Below, in pieces: positions 45,583 through 54,150 of a stretch of 64,000 nt of DNA. The first letter of the stretch is position 1; each line of letters opens with the position of its first letter. Below the pieces are notes generated by a model. The model did not search any database and was not told the DNA's origin. It was given only the letters and a program-made list of their open reading frames with translations. The position numbers and the translations under genes were made by a program. This DNA comes from JAGDZR01 sp049115695. Its GTDB lineage: Bacteria; Bacteroidota; Bacteroidia; Cytophagales; Cyclobacteriaceae. The stretch spans positions 124,001 through 188,000 of the forward strand of contig JAGDZR010000004.1 in the NCBI GenBank assembly GCA_049115695.1, read 5' to 3'.

Positions 45583-46407
45583 TTACACAATGATTTCCAT
45601 GCCTTCTCTAGCCAATGAACAATTATTCATTCTTTGCTGACACTCTGTTTCCATTTTGCGTAAAAATGCATCATCATGGTCAGGGTCATGATGCGTCATA
45701 ATCAACTGTTTAACATCGGCAAGCTCAGCTACCTCAATGGCCTGCTCATAGCTACTATGTCCCCATCCCCGGTGCACAGCCAACTCCTTGGTTGTATACT
45801 GGGCGTCATGAATCAAAAGATCAGCATCCTTCGCAAACTTCACTACCCGGTGATCTATTTGGTCACCATGCTCTACATCTGTGCAAAAGACAATCACCTT
45901 ACCGTCAACCTCAATCCGATAGCCCAAGCACCCACCTGGGTGATTCAAGTCCATTGTTGATGTTCTTGTGCTGTAAAAATTAGGCATCACGTTATCCTGG
46001 ATCATCATGAAATTAAATTTCGCCTTCATCCGATCCATTCCGATTGGAAAATAGTCACCACTCATTTGCTGAGTAATCGCCTTCTCCAGATTGTTGGTTT
46101 TTTCTCCTCGACCCAAATACAAAAGATTGATATTTCGATCTTCCATATAAGCTGGTTGAAAAAATGGTAAACCTTGGATATGATCCCAATGAAAATGGGT
46201 AAAGGCTACAGTAATATTTCGTTGCAGCACTTTGCTTGCTAAAATATCTCTTCCCGCAGCTCGAATCCCAGTACCCGCATCCAGAATACCCATTCTGTTG
46301 TGATGAACAAAACCAATGCAGGTAGTATTTCCCCCAAACTCTTGAAACTGGGGTTCGCAAACCGGTACTGAACCGCGCGTCCCGTAAAATTTTATTTTGG
46401 TTTCCAA
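45583..46407 (-). CDS. Metallo-beta-lactamase-fold hydrolase (possible cyclic-nucleotide phosphodiesterase)
   Basis: The 274-residue protein has an N-terminal KIKFYGTRGSVPVCEP and the metal motif THFHWDHIQGLPFF (His71, His73, Asp75, His76), with later CTDVEHGD and MTHHDPDHDD. GTRGSxP-type proteins are an MBL subgroup related to cyclic-nucleotide phosphodiesterases and PhnP-like hydrolases. It lies 15 bp after a receiver-cyclase gene and probably belongs to the same operon. A role in hydrolysing the nucleotide made by that cyclase is a context inference only. Confidence 0.75.
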   Translation of the reverse strand: METKIKFYGTRGSVPVCEPQFQEFGGNTTCIGFVHHNRMGILDAGTGIRAAGRDILASKVLQRNITVAFTHFHWDHIQGLPFFQPAYMEDRNINLLYLGRGEKTNNLEKAITQQMSGDYFPIGMDRMKAKFNFMMIQDNVMPNFYSTRTSTMDLNHPGGCLGYRIEVDGKVIVFCTDVEHGDQIDHRVVKFAKDADLLIHDAQYTTKELAVHRGWGHSSYEQAIEVAELADVKQLIMTHHDPDHDDAFLRKMETECQQRMNNCSLAREGMEIIV

Positions 46408-46422
46408 TGCTCCGTTTGCTAG

Positions 46423-47454
46423 TTAATCAATCACTTCATAGACCATCTGTTCCTCAGCCTTATTGCGTAGCTTTTTCTCCCCAACCAACTTACAGTTAAA
46501 TGATTCTTTGATTTGATCAAAGCATGATGCATTGATTAATATTTGCCCCTCATCTGCCACAGCCTGAAGTCTTGATGCCACATTGACCGTATCTCCGATG
46601 ACTGTAAAGTCCAACCTCTTTAACTCGGCAGAACCTATGTTGCCTGAAATCATCTCACCGCTATTAACCCCAATAGAAACTGACGGTTGAAATCCATTTT
46701 TTTCGGGTAAACTTTTGATTTGATCTCTTATCGTCAGGCATGCATCTACAGCACGATCCAGGTGATATTCACCAGTAAAAACGGCCATCACCGCATCACC
46801 AATAAACTTATCAACTGTCCCTTGCTGAGCCAAAATCGCCTTGACCATGCAATCAAAATAATCGTTGAGCAATTCAACCACTGCATCAGGAGACTGCCTT
46901 TCGCTAATCGTAGTGAAACCAGCTATATCGACAAACGCTACAGTCCCTTCTACGCTCTCATTGGCTGCTATTGCCTGTTCAAACTCACGTGTCTCCATAA
47001 AGTTGAGCACAGTTGAGTCTACATACATTTTCAAAATATCATTTTCCTTGAGCGCCTTCATGGTCCGCTGTAGCTGACTCACATGATCGATCGTTTTATT
47101 CACTGTGATCGACAAATCCAGAAAGTCAATGGGCTTGGTTATGAAATCAAACGCACCGGCATTCATTGCCGTACGTATGTTTTGCATATCTCCATAGGCT
47201 GAGACAATCACCGATTTTAGGAGCAACTGACGTTCATTTATCTTGGACAGCAGGGTGAGACCATCCATTTCAGGCATGTTGATATCACTGAGCACCACTG
47301 CAACATCTGCATGTTCATCAAGTTGACTCAGTGCGTGCCGTCCATTTTCAGCAAATACAAACTCATACTGCTTACTGCGAATTTCTTTCCGAAATTTTTG
47401 TTTAATGAGCACTTCCAAATCCGGCTCATCATCCACAACTAATATCTTGGTCAT
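46423..47454 (-). CDS. Response regulator with class III adenylate/guanylate cyclase output
   Basis: The 343-residue protein has a receiver domain (ILVVDDEPD start, phospho-acceptor Asp57 in LSDINMPEMDG, Lys in ITKPIDF) and a short coiled link. The class III cyclase domain from about residue 165 has both metal Asp residues (FVDIAGFT and FIGDAVMAVF), Lys in VDKFIGD, and DFTVIGDTVNVASRLQ with the transition-state Asn and Arg. The Lys/Asp pair suits ATP, so cAMP is the likely product. The start overlaps the upstream receiver gene by 4 bp. Confidence 0.9.
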   Translation of the reverse strand: MTKILVVDDEPDLEVLIKQKFRKEIRSKQYEFVFAENGRHALSQLDEHADVAVVLSDINMPEMDGLTLLSKINERQLLLKSVIVSAYGDMQNIRTAMNAGAFDFITKPIDFLDLSITVNKTIDHVSQLQRTMKALKENDILKMYVDSTVLNFMETREFEQAIAANESVEGTVAFVDIAGFTTISERQSPDAVVELLNDYFDCMVKAILAQQGTVDKFIGDAVMAVFTGEYHLDRAVDACLTIRDQIKSLPEKNGFQPSVSIGVNSGEMISGNIGSAELKRLDFTVIGDTVNVASRLQAVADEGQILINASCFDQIKESFNCKLVGEKKLRNKAEEQMVYEVID

Positions 47455-47828
47455 ATTGCAATATGCTTCAGTTTTTCTTTCAACAGATTAAACTCAATTG
47501 GCTTTGTTAAAAAATCGTCTGCTCCCAACGATTTAGCCTGGTTGAAATTGTCCTCATCGCCATATGCTGTAATCATCATGACCACCGGGGGTGGGACTTT
47601 GAACTCTCGCTTAATTTTCCCGAGCAGTTCCAACCCACTCATACCAGGCATGTTGATATCGGACAAGATCAACACGGCTTCATGAAGATGCTCATTCAAA
47701 TAATTGATGGCACCTTCTCCCGAATAAGTAAAAACGAATTCATAATCCCCTGATTTGATCTCCTTGCGGAATCGCTGTTCAAAAAGCGGTTTCACGTCCG
47801 TTTCATCGTCCACTACTAGAATTTTCAT
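47451..47828 (-). CDS. Single-domain response regulator
   Basis: The 125-residue protein is only a receiver: ILVVDDETDVKPLFEQRF, phospho-acceptor Asp57 in ILSDINMPGMSG, Thr in MITAYGDEDN and Lys in FLTKPIEF. It is similar in sequence to the receiver of the next gene (both share RKEI and YEFVF-like stretches), pointing to duplication. It overlaps the histidine kinase gene and the receiver-cyclase gene by 4 bp each. It could act as a phosphate sink or relay between them. Confidence 0.92.
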   Translation of the reverse strand: MKILVVDDETDVKPLFEQRFRKEIKSGDYEFVFTYSGEGAINYLNEHLHEAVLILSDINMPGMSGLELLGKIKREFKVPPPVVMMITAYGDEDNFNQAKSLGADDFLTKPIEFNLLKEKLKHIAI

Positions 47829-49999
47829 AATTGATTTGTTTTGGGTAATTCGATTATAAATTTAGTCCCCTTACCTACTTCAGTTTCCACATCAAGCTTT
47901 CCTCCATGCCCTTTGGTCACAATGTCAAAGCTCAGGCTCAAACCCAATCCTGTACCCTCACCGGTTGGCTTGGTGGTGAAAAATGGTTGAAATATTTTAT
48001 CCCGGATATCCGCCGGGATACCTGGTCCATTGTCCGAGACGATGATGACACATTGGTTTCGCTCATGTTTTGTCGTAATCGTAACTAATGGGCGGTCTGC
48101 TGCCTTTACGGCATGGAAGGCATTATTGAGCATATTGAGAATCACACGCCCAATGTCCTGCGGAACTACCTCAACTTTAGGTAAATCTTCAGCAAGTGCT
48201 GTTTTGAACTCGGCATTGGTCTTGTCCTTTAAGCTTGACTTGTCTTTGGCTCTAAGGCCGTGATAGGCAAGTCGCAAATACTCTTCACATAATGCATTGA
48301 TATCTGTAAGCTCCTTCTGTCCGGAACTCGTTCGTGAGTGCTGGAGCATAGATTTCACAATTCCCTCTGCTCGCTTCCCATGCTCCGTCACCTTTAATTC
48401 ATTGTCTGCCAGGTCCTTGAGAATGGCATCTATTTCGGCTTGATCATTACTAGCGACTGCTTCCTTCAAATCTTCAATCATCTCCCGGTTGACTTCAGAA
48501 AAGTTGTTGACAAAGTTGAGTGGATTCTGGATTTCATGTGCGATCCCGGCGGTAAGCTCTCCCAGTGACGCCATCTTTTCGGCATATACCAGTTGTGATT
48601 GTGTGGACTTTAATTGCTCCAACGACCTGTTGAGCTCGAAGGTCCTTTCGCTCACTTCCTCCTCCAGCATGGCATTTTGCCCAGCAATTAGACTCCTTCT
48701 CTCTTCTACCGCCTTGATCAATCGCTGAGATTTAGCCTTTACCTCCGCTATCATCTGCCTGAACCATAGACTGACATAAACCAGTAAGGACAAAGGCAAT
48801 GCCAGAAAGAACCCAAAAATGAATACCCGACCTACAGCGAAAGAGCTCAGATTGCCGATAATGATCTTCTCAAAAAACACCAGGATCAACATTAAGATCA
48901 ACAAAAGCATAGGTGCAAGCATCCCTGCTACGATCGCCCATTTGGCTCCCTCAAGTGTCTTCCAGGAGGTAATCAAATAATATACTGAGAAGCCAATACC
49001 AGTAACAAAGAGTGTAACGGTAATCAGTGCTATTTGAAAATCCAAAGTAATTACATTGAGTTGAATCAAGTTGTAACTAATGAATCCTGCTCCAGCCACT
49101 ATCCAGTGCGCTTTGGCCACTTTATTTTTGAAAATCTGGCCCAATGTCAATGGGTAAAGAATCGTTACGCTAATGAAAAGATAGGTCCCCATGTAGTCAT
49201 ACAACTGCTGCCTTTCAAATGAAATGCTGCTGGTTTGATCAAGCAGATTAGGTAACAAACCGATTGTATGCGCAGTGATGGCAACTGCCAGGAACAGAAA
49301 ATGTATCTCTTTGGGATTGAATGAATAGATAAGCCAGAATAGGATCAACAAAACACCGGAAATACTGGCCAGGCTTGATTGCCACATGACATTCTCTGCC
49401 TGATTTCCGATAAAAGTTTGTTCATATTTTTCGCTGACCAGATTCAAAAATCCATAGTCAACTTCTATCTCTGACTTCAATTTGCCATAGAGGGGATAAA
49501 CCTCATCAACCACATGCAATGCCAGGACATGCTCCTGACCTACTTTTAAATCGAGCAGTATAGGATGAATTAGATCACGAATGTTTCCACTGTACGATCC
49601 TCCAAATAGTCCCGTATTGCCAAAAGATACTATATGTCTACCGTCAATGAACAAATCAGTGGCGGCCCAGGCACCCTGTATCAACCCTATTTCCTGTTTT
49701 TCAATACCCGAGTCAAGCTTAATTCGAATTCGAAACCACCCTTCCATTAGTCCTGATTCTCCGGCCATTTCACGATGAATATCCCCAGGTGACAATGCTT
49801 CCCAATTACTCGTGTTATAAGCAGGATCGGCCCAGGCCGGATCATTCCCAGTATGAAAAACCCAATGCCCTGTGTCATCTAAGGCCGTAATCTGGCCTGC
49901 ACTAAACAAACTGGAATCAATAACATAGACTTCACCCTGAGCAAAAACAGTGCGACTAAAACAAAGTATCAACAAAAAGAGTGAGGATATACTCTTCAT
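47825..49999 (-). CDS. Membrane sensor histidine kinase (7TM-type)
   Basis: The 724-residue protein has a signal peptide (ending TVFAQ) and an extracytoplasmic jelly-roll-like domain (residues about 25-195) of the kind seen in 7TMR-DISM sensors. Seven or so transmembrane segments (about 208-412) are followed by a coiled coil (about 418-470). The HisKA box is GELTAGIAHEIQNPLNF (His488), and the HATPase domain has NMLNNAFHAV, DNGPGIP and GEGTGLGLSLSFDI. It leads a tight operon with two response regulators and an MBL-fold hydrolase, so it probably controls the cyclase activity. The ligand is unknown. Confidence 0.9.
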   Translation of the reverse strand: MKSISSLFLLILCFSRTVFAQGEVYVIDSSLFSAGQITALDDTGHWVFHTGNDPAWADPAYNTSNWEALSPGDIHREMAGESGLMEGWFRIRIKLDSGIEKQEIGLIQGAWAATDLFIDGRHIVSFGNTGLFGGSYSGNIRDLIHPILLDLKVGQEHVLALHVVDEVYPLYGKLKSEIEVDYGFLNLVSEKYEQTFIGNQAENVMWQSSLASISGVLLILFWLIYSFNPKEIHFLFLAVAITAHTIGLLPNLLDQTSSISFERQQLYDYMGTYLFISVTILYPLTLGQIFKNKVAKAHWIVAGAGFISYNLIQLNVITLDFQIALITVTLFVTGIGFSVYYLITSWKTLEGAKWAIVAGMLAPMLLLILMLILVFFEKIIIGNLSSFAVGRVFIFGFFLALPLSLLVYVSLWFRQMIAEVKAKSQRLIKAVEERRSLIAGQNAMLEEEVSERTFELNRSLEQLKSTQSQLVYAEKMASLGELTAGIAHEIQNPLNFVNNFSEVNREMIEDLKEAVASNDQAEIDAILKDLADNELKVTEHGKRAEGIVKSMLQHSRTSSGQKELTDINALCEEYLRLAYHGLRAKDKSSLKDKTNAEFKTALAEDLPKVEVVPQDIGRVILNMLNNAFHAVKAADRPLVTITTKHERNQCVIIVSDNGPGIPADIRDKIFQPFFTTKPTGEGTGLGLSLSFDIVTKGHGGKLDVETEVGKGTKFIIELPKTNQL

Positions 50000-50104
50000 C
50001 GTCTTAATATACAGAGACTTCCAAAGAAAAGCGAATGATTGGCTACCGCTGGTATAATCATTGGGTATTGTTGGGTCGAAGACAAATAAATGCTACCCTC
50101 GGCT

Positions 50105-52702
50105 CTATTGCAATTCATTCATTCTGCGCATAGCATCTTTCTTTTCAATGATACCAGGATCGGCATCCACGAAGTTCGCAAGGAAGATTTGATATTGTGC
50201 GGAAGCCTCTCCCAACCTTCCTGCATCTTCCAATATTCTTCCAAGCCAATAAGGTGAGAATGCCAACTCAACCGCATAGAAGTTTTGATCTCCACCATAG
50301 ATCCAACGGGCACTACCAACATGCCGGTAGTAGCGCGTAAGTATGTCGATAGCGCCCTGAAAATTGCCGTTTTTCCAATGATATAAATATTCAAGCCGCT
50401 TTATGTAAAGAGATCGATACATGACTTGCAACTTTGAATCTGTCAATACCTTGTTCAAGGTCTCAAGATTGTTTTGCAGCAAGGCGAGTTCGCCCTGAAG
50501 TATGACGGGATAGTATTCAAATCGGAAATCGGCCTTTCCTTCACTCAGCATGGTTTCCAAAATTTCAATCTGGGAGTGCAGCGCATTTTCATCACCCTGA
50601 CGTGCTGCCAGGATACCCAGAAAGAATTGCCCCAGAAATTCCATTGGACTATAAACCGAGTCTGGTAGTGCCCTGTCGTCCCGAATCACCTGCTCCAACC
50701 TGCTCTTGGCTTTCCCATAATTTTTCATCCAAATCAGTGTTTTGGCGCTTTGCATTTGAAGGGATAGAACATCTGACGGTTTATTAAATGATTGCATCTC
50801 GAATTGTTCGGAGATCACTTCCAGTGCCTGTTCAAATTTTCCCTGTAGCACATATGAGTTGTGCACCATGGTAAAAGACTCCATACTATGGAATTCACTC
50901 AACTCATTCATACCATCACTCTCTTCCAAAGCGCTTTTTGGCATATTGCCATAGAAGCGGCTTAGTCCTCTCCATCGCCTACTTGCAGGAAATTTGGTTG
51001 CCAGTGTGTCAGCGTATTTGAGGGCAGATTCCAGATCTCCAATAATCATACATACCTCCCATGCGCTGTGCCATGGATTAAAGTTTTGTGGTTCCAACTC
51101 GATGTATTTTCGAAGCGCTCGTCGTGCTTTTTCATGATCACCTTTAGCAGCCAATCGGTAGGCCAAGCTGTTTACCTCAAAACCAGAATTCGGATTTCGA
51201 TCCAGAAAGAGGACCAAAAGTGAATCATGTAGGTTGAGCTGTTTGTCGGATTGAAGCGCGCCAAGCAAGGCGAAACAGAATCGATCATCCTGGTCAATGG
51301 CATATATTTCGGTAAAAATATCGTAGAGGGCCGGCTTATCTCCTGTGAAAGTGGCGTACATGGCATCTACGTAGAGCCTTTCTTTCCTGGGAAGTCGCTT
51401 AGAAAGCGATAGCGCCTGTTCGATCAATTCAATTTGAGGTTGTATGTCTGAGTGAATATTGATCCCTGAATAAATATCACTTGTCAGGGCATATTGCATC
51501 CATGCCAGTGCGAAAGTCGAATCCTGCTCAATGGCACTTTTGAAATGGTCACGGGCTGATCCAAAGCGGTAGTTCCACATCTCATTCATCCCGGCATAGT
51601 AGCTCTCAAACGCATCATAATTGGTAGTTGTGATTTCAGCAATATTGTAATCGGATTCTATCTGAAGAGGCGCATTGATCTGATTACTGATCAGATCAGC
51701 CAGTGTGAAAATGGAGGCCATTTGACCATTGACGCGTTCAGAACCCAAAATATCACCTGTCTGAACATCCACTAGCTCAACTTGAACCTGTACATCATTA
51801 TTTTGCTGGATGACAGTACCAACCAGCATGGTCCTGGCGCCAATCTCCCTGGCCACTTCTGTGGCTTCATTTCTATTGGGATTGCGGGCTTCACCGCTGA
51901 TTTCTTTGGTGGCATCATAAATCCATTGGCGACTGGCCACCTTTAGATCTTCCTGATCCGCAAGGTTGGTATGAATGAGATGTACTAGCTGATCCGCATA
52001 TTTTTCATTGTCAGTCATGTTGTCGAGGTACATGACCGCCACATCACAGTCATATTGCGTTGCAGACTTGGTGCTGCTGCCAATGAACAGGCTTGACCCA
52101 AAAAAGTAAATCAGTGTTGTTAAACCAACAGCCAGGCCGGCAATGATCGATGCTCTCTTCTGAATCTGTTTTTTCTTTGGAAGCTTACGAATTGGAATCG
52201 GCAAGCCTTCGCTTTTGATGGCGTAGGCCTGTACCGGATAATCCACATTTTTCAACTCAAATGTTCCTAGATTAACTGTCGTTATCGACTGTCCCCGGAT
52301 CGCTTTTTCAACAGATTCGGATATACAAATACCTCCAGGATCAGCTAATGATTCAATACGAGACGCCACGTTCACCCCATCACCATAGATATCATCTCCT
52401 TCCACCGTAATGTCTCCGAGGTGAATACCAATACGGAGCTTCGCATCGAGTTTCGCTCTTGCTTGTGCCTGAATCTCAATGGCACATTGTACCGCATCCA
52501 ATGCCGAACCAAACTGTGCCATCGCTCCATCACCCATTTCTTTGAGCCACTTACCATTGTGTTTTTCAACAAGTGGTTTTTGGATGTCCTTACTGATACG
52601 CACCAGCTCCAATGCTTTTGCTGAGTCTTTGCCCATCAGCGCAGTATAACCGACAATGTCGGAAAAGAGTACTGCTGCTAATTGGCGAGTGGTGTTAGGC
52701 AT
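50105..52702 (-). CDS. Class III cyclase fused to TolB-like and TPR domains (array member 1)
   Basis: The 865-residue protein has an N-terminal class III nucleotide cyclase domain (residues 1-165): Asp15 in FSDIVGYT, Lys54 and Asp58 in KWLKEMGDG, Asp108, Asn111 and Arg115 in YGDGVNVASR. All catalytic residues are present and Lys54 suggests ATP. One transmembrane segment (about 185-206) follows. Beyond it is a diverged TolB/FlgO-like domain (about 215-350) with many TPR-like helices to the end. It lacks the DKSIAV(L/M)PF start of that domain seen in the other array members (CDVAVMYLDNMTD instead). The output part should be periplasmic, so it may sense envelope state and change cyclase activity. 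Confidence 0.88.
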   Translation of the reverse strand: MPNTTRQLAAVLFSDIVGYTALMGKDSAKALELVRISKDIQKPLVEKHNGKWLKEMGDGAMAQFGSALDAVQCAIEIQAQARAKLDAKLRIGIHLGDITVEGDDIYGDGVNVASRIESLADPGGICISESVEKAIRGQSITTVNLGTFELKNVDYPVQAYAIKSEGLPIPIRKLPKKKQIQKRASIIAGLAVGLTTLIYFFGSSLFIGSSTKSATQYDCDVAVMYLDNMTDNEKYADQLVHLIHTNLADQEDLKVASRQWIYDATKEISGEARNPNRNEATEVAREIGARTMLVGTVIQQNNDVQVQVELVDVQTGDILGSERVNGQMASIFTLADLISNQINAPLQIESDYNIAEITTTNYDAFESYYAGMNEMWNYRFGSARDHFKSAIEQDSTFALAWMQYALTSDIYSGINIHSDIQPQIELIEQALSLSKRLPRKERLYVDAMYATFTGDKPALYDIFTEIYAIDQDDRFCFALLGALQSDKQLNLHDSLLVLFLDRNPNSGFEVNSLAYRLAAKGDHEKARRALRKYIELEPQNFNPWHSAWEVCMIIGDLESALKYADTLATKFPASRRWRGLSRFYGNMPKSALEESDGMNELSEFHSMESFTMVHNSYVLQGKFEQALEVISEQFEMQSFNKPSDVLSLQMQSAKTLIWMKNYGKAKSRLEQVIRDDRALPDSVYSPMEFLGQFFLGILAARQGDENALHSQIEILETMLSEGKADFRFEYYPVILQGELALLQNNLETLNKVLTDSKLQVMYRSLYIKRLEYLYHWKNGNFQGAIDILTRYYRHVGSARWIYGGDQNFYAVELAFSPYWLGRILEDAGRLGEASAQYQIFLANFVDADPGIIEKKDAMRRMNELQ

Positions 52703-52749
52703 GCTTAAATATAAACTGAATATAGGTCTTGGACGTCATTGCGAATCTG
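52703..52749. repeat. Truncated copy of the array spacer repeat
   Basis: The sequence following the cyclase start codon, CTTAAATATAAACTGAATAT and on to GACGTCATTGCGA, is the same as at 53650-53696 but stops inside the left arm of the REP-like hairpin. Unrelated sequence leading to the PIN gene follows. Confidence 0.8.
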
Positions 52750-52821
52750 TTTACTGACGGACCAACTTGCAGTGAACAAATCAGGATAGCGGCAGTTTGA
52801 GAGAGTAGTGTTAGTTATGGG

Positions 52822-53268
52822 TTAAAAATCTAGTTTGTCAGGGTGAGACTTACGGACCGTGGTAAGAAATTCGGATGGGGTAAATACTGGTACTTCCTTT
52901 ACAAACTTCTCGTAATCCTTTTTATTTCTTGTGATAAAATAGTCAATATCATGTTGCAGTGCAGTATAATACTGAACAGCATCCTCCTTGTCAATAAAGT
53001 CAGATTTAAGGGCAGCCAGAATAGACTTCTTTCCAGATGAAACTAATTGGCATGAATTCACTAAATCGATTATTAAATCATAGGCTCCATCAATTTTATA
53101 AGATTCCGTAGCTATGTAGATCAGGTTCGGCACACAACTTTCAGATAACACTAGGGAGACCAATGACTGACTCGACAGTCTAAGAATGCTATTGGAATCA
53201 ATGTTGTGTGGGTTTCTCTGTGTGATGATATCTAGCGCAATATCCGTATCGAGGAATATTCTAGGCAT
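52822..53268 (-). CDS. PIN-domain toxin-like RNase
   Basis: ATG 53268 gives MPRIFLDTDIALDIITQRNP, a typical PIN start with the first acidic residues; the frame extends upstream to 53337 but would then overlap the antitoxin deeply. The 148-residue domain also has DKEDAVQYYTALQHDIDYFI and TRNKKDYEKF, which supply the remaining acidic residues. PIN toxins of VapC type cut RNA. The start overlaps the antitoxin gene by 8 bp. The pair is inserted within the cyclase array between two copies of the spacer repeat. Confidence 0.85.
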   Translation of the reverse strand: MPRIFLDTDIALDIITQRNPHNIDSNSILRLSSQSLVSLVLSESCVPNLIYIATESYKIDGAYDLIIDLVNSCQLVSSGKKSILAALKSDFIDKEDAVQYYTALQHDIDYFITRNKKDYEKFVKEVPVFTPSEFLTTVRKSHPDKLDF

Positions 53269-53518
53269 ATTTGCTCCCCAAATGTCTTCGATAAAGTTCT
53301 TTGTCACCAAGTTCATGTTGCTCAACAGGCTTAGCATTTGCCAATTTGTTCAAGAGTTGCGTAGCAGATAATTGTTCTTTGGTCTTTATTTTGATCTCTT
53401 CTTCAGACTGAAATGCCTCCTCAAATAACTGAGAAACCGAAACTCTTCGCCTTTTTGCAATTCTCTTGGCTTTTTCTATGATCTCCTTTCGAATGGTGAG
53501 TGTAAGCTTTGTCTTCAT
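53261..53518 (-). CDS. Antitoxin of the PIN pair (DUF6364/ribbon-helix-helix-like)
   Basis: The 85-residue protein begins MKTKLTLTIRKEIIEKAKRI and continues AKRRRVSVSQLFEEAF, a ribbon-helix-helix-like DNA-binding part of the DUF6364 type. A charged C-terminal tail (about 40-85) would bind the toxin. It is encoded just before, and overlaps, the PIN gene, the standard antitoxin-first order. It probably represses its own promoter in the A/T-rich stretch just upstream (53519-53560). Confidence 0.82.
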   Translation of the reverse strand: MKTKLTLTIRKEIIEKAKRIAKRRRVSVSQLFEEAFQSEEEIKIKTKEQLSATQLLNKLANAKPVEQHELGDKELYRRHLGSKYA

Positions 53519-53592
53519 AGCACGTATGTTTAGTAAATATACGTATTAATTCTATACAGGATGCCCGATCCATTTGATCGCAGTGACCGAAC

Positions 53593-53649
53593 GAGGATGG
53601 CGGCTAGCCTGCGCGACGTTGAGGTGTGTTGGCGAGTGGTTTTGGACAT
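53593..53649 (-). pseudogene. Remnant of a cyclase gene 5' end
   Basis: From ATG 53649 the minus strand reads MSKTTRQHTSTSRRLAAIL, which matches the first 19-20 residues of the array cyclases (MPNTAHQHTSTSRKLAAVL at 61789). The similarity then stops and no cyclase domain follows. It is directly followed upstream by the usual spacer repeat. Confidence 0.8.
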
Positions 53650-53897
53650 GCTTAAATATAAACTGAATATAGGTCTTGGACGTCATTGCGAGTGGAACGA
53701 AGCAATCTTAGACCTAAAAGCACAAGATTGCTTCAGTCGCCCAAAAGCTCCCTTGCAATGTAGTAAAGGGTTAATCAGCACAATGCTTCAGCAGTACCTC
53801 CTTTGCATGACGTTGATATTTTGGCGCAATTGTTGGTCTTATGCCCACAAAAAATATAAGCCAGAAGTAGTTGGTGATAACACCAACTACTGCGTAA
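53650..53897. repeat. Array spacer repeat, unit 1 of tandem pair
   Basis: About 240 bp. It has a REP-like inverted repeat (CGTCATTGCGAG with CAATCTTA on the left, AAGATTGCTTC on the right; the far right arm is damaged in this copy). About 100 bp later comes a hairpin GTAGTTGGTG-ATAA-CACCAACTAC, perfect over 10 bp. Short frames inside it are not genes. Confidence 0.85.
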
Positions 53898-54134
53898 AAA
53901 CTGAATATAGGTCTTGGACGTCATTGCGAGTGGAACGAAGCAATCTTAGACCTTAGCGCAAGATTGCTTCTGTCGCCCAAAAGCTCCCTCGCAATGACGT
54001 AAAGCGGTTAAACAGCACAATGCTTCAGCCGTACCTCCTTCGCATGACGTTGATATTTTGCCGCAATTGTTGGTCCTATGCCCACAAAAAATATGAGCCA
54101 GAAGTAGTTGGTGATAACACGAACTATGGCGTAA
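53898..54134. repeat. Array spacer repeat, unit 2 of tandem pair
   Basis: A direct copy of the preceding unit with scattered differences. Here the REP arms are CGTCATTGCGAG and CTCGCAATGACG, with inner arms GAAGCAATCTTA and GCAAGATTGCTTC. The end hairpin has decayed to GTAGTTGGTG-ATAA-CACGAACTAT. Confidence 0.85.
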
Positions 54135-54150
54135 GAGAACGTAAAATCCT

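Noticed and set aside
53561..53956. 131-codon plus-strand frame, and its neighbour at 54020-54214
   Set aside because: They run through the spacer repeat and the cyclase 5' remnant; similar frames appear at each repeat copy and do not look like proteins.
53650..54134. CRISPR-like tandem repeats
   Set aside because: The units are about 240 bp with no short repeat/variable spacer pattern, and no cas genes are near.
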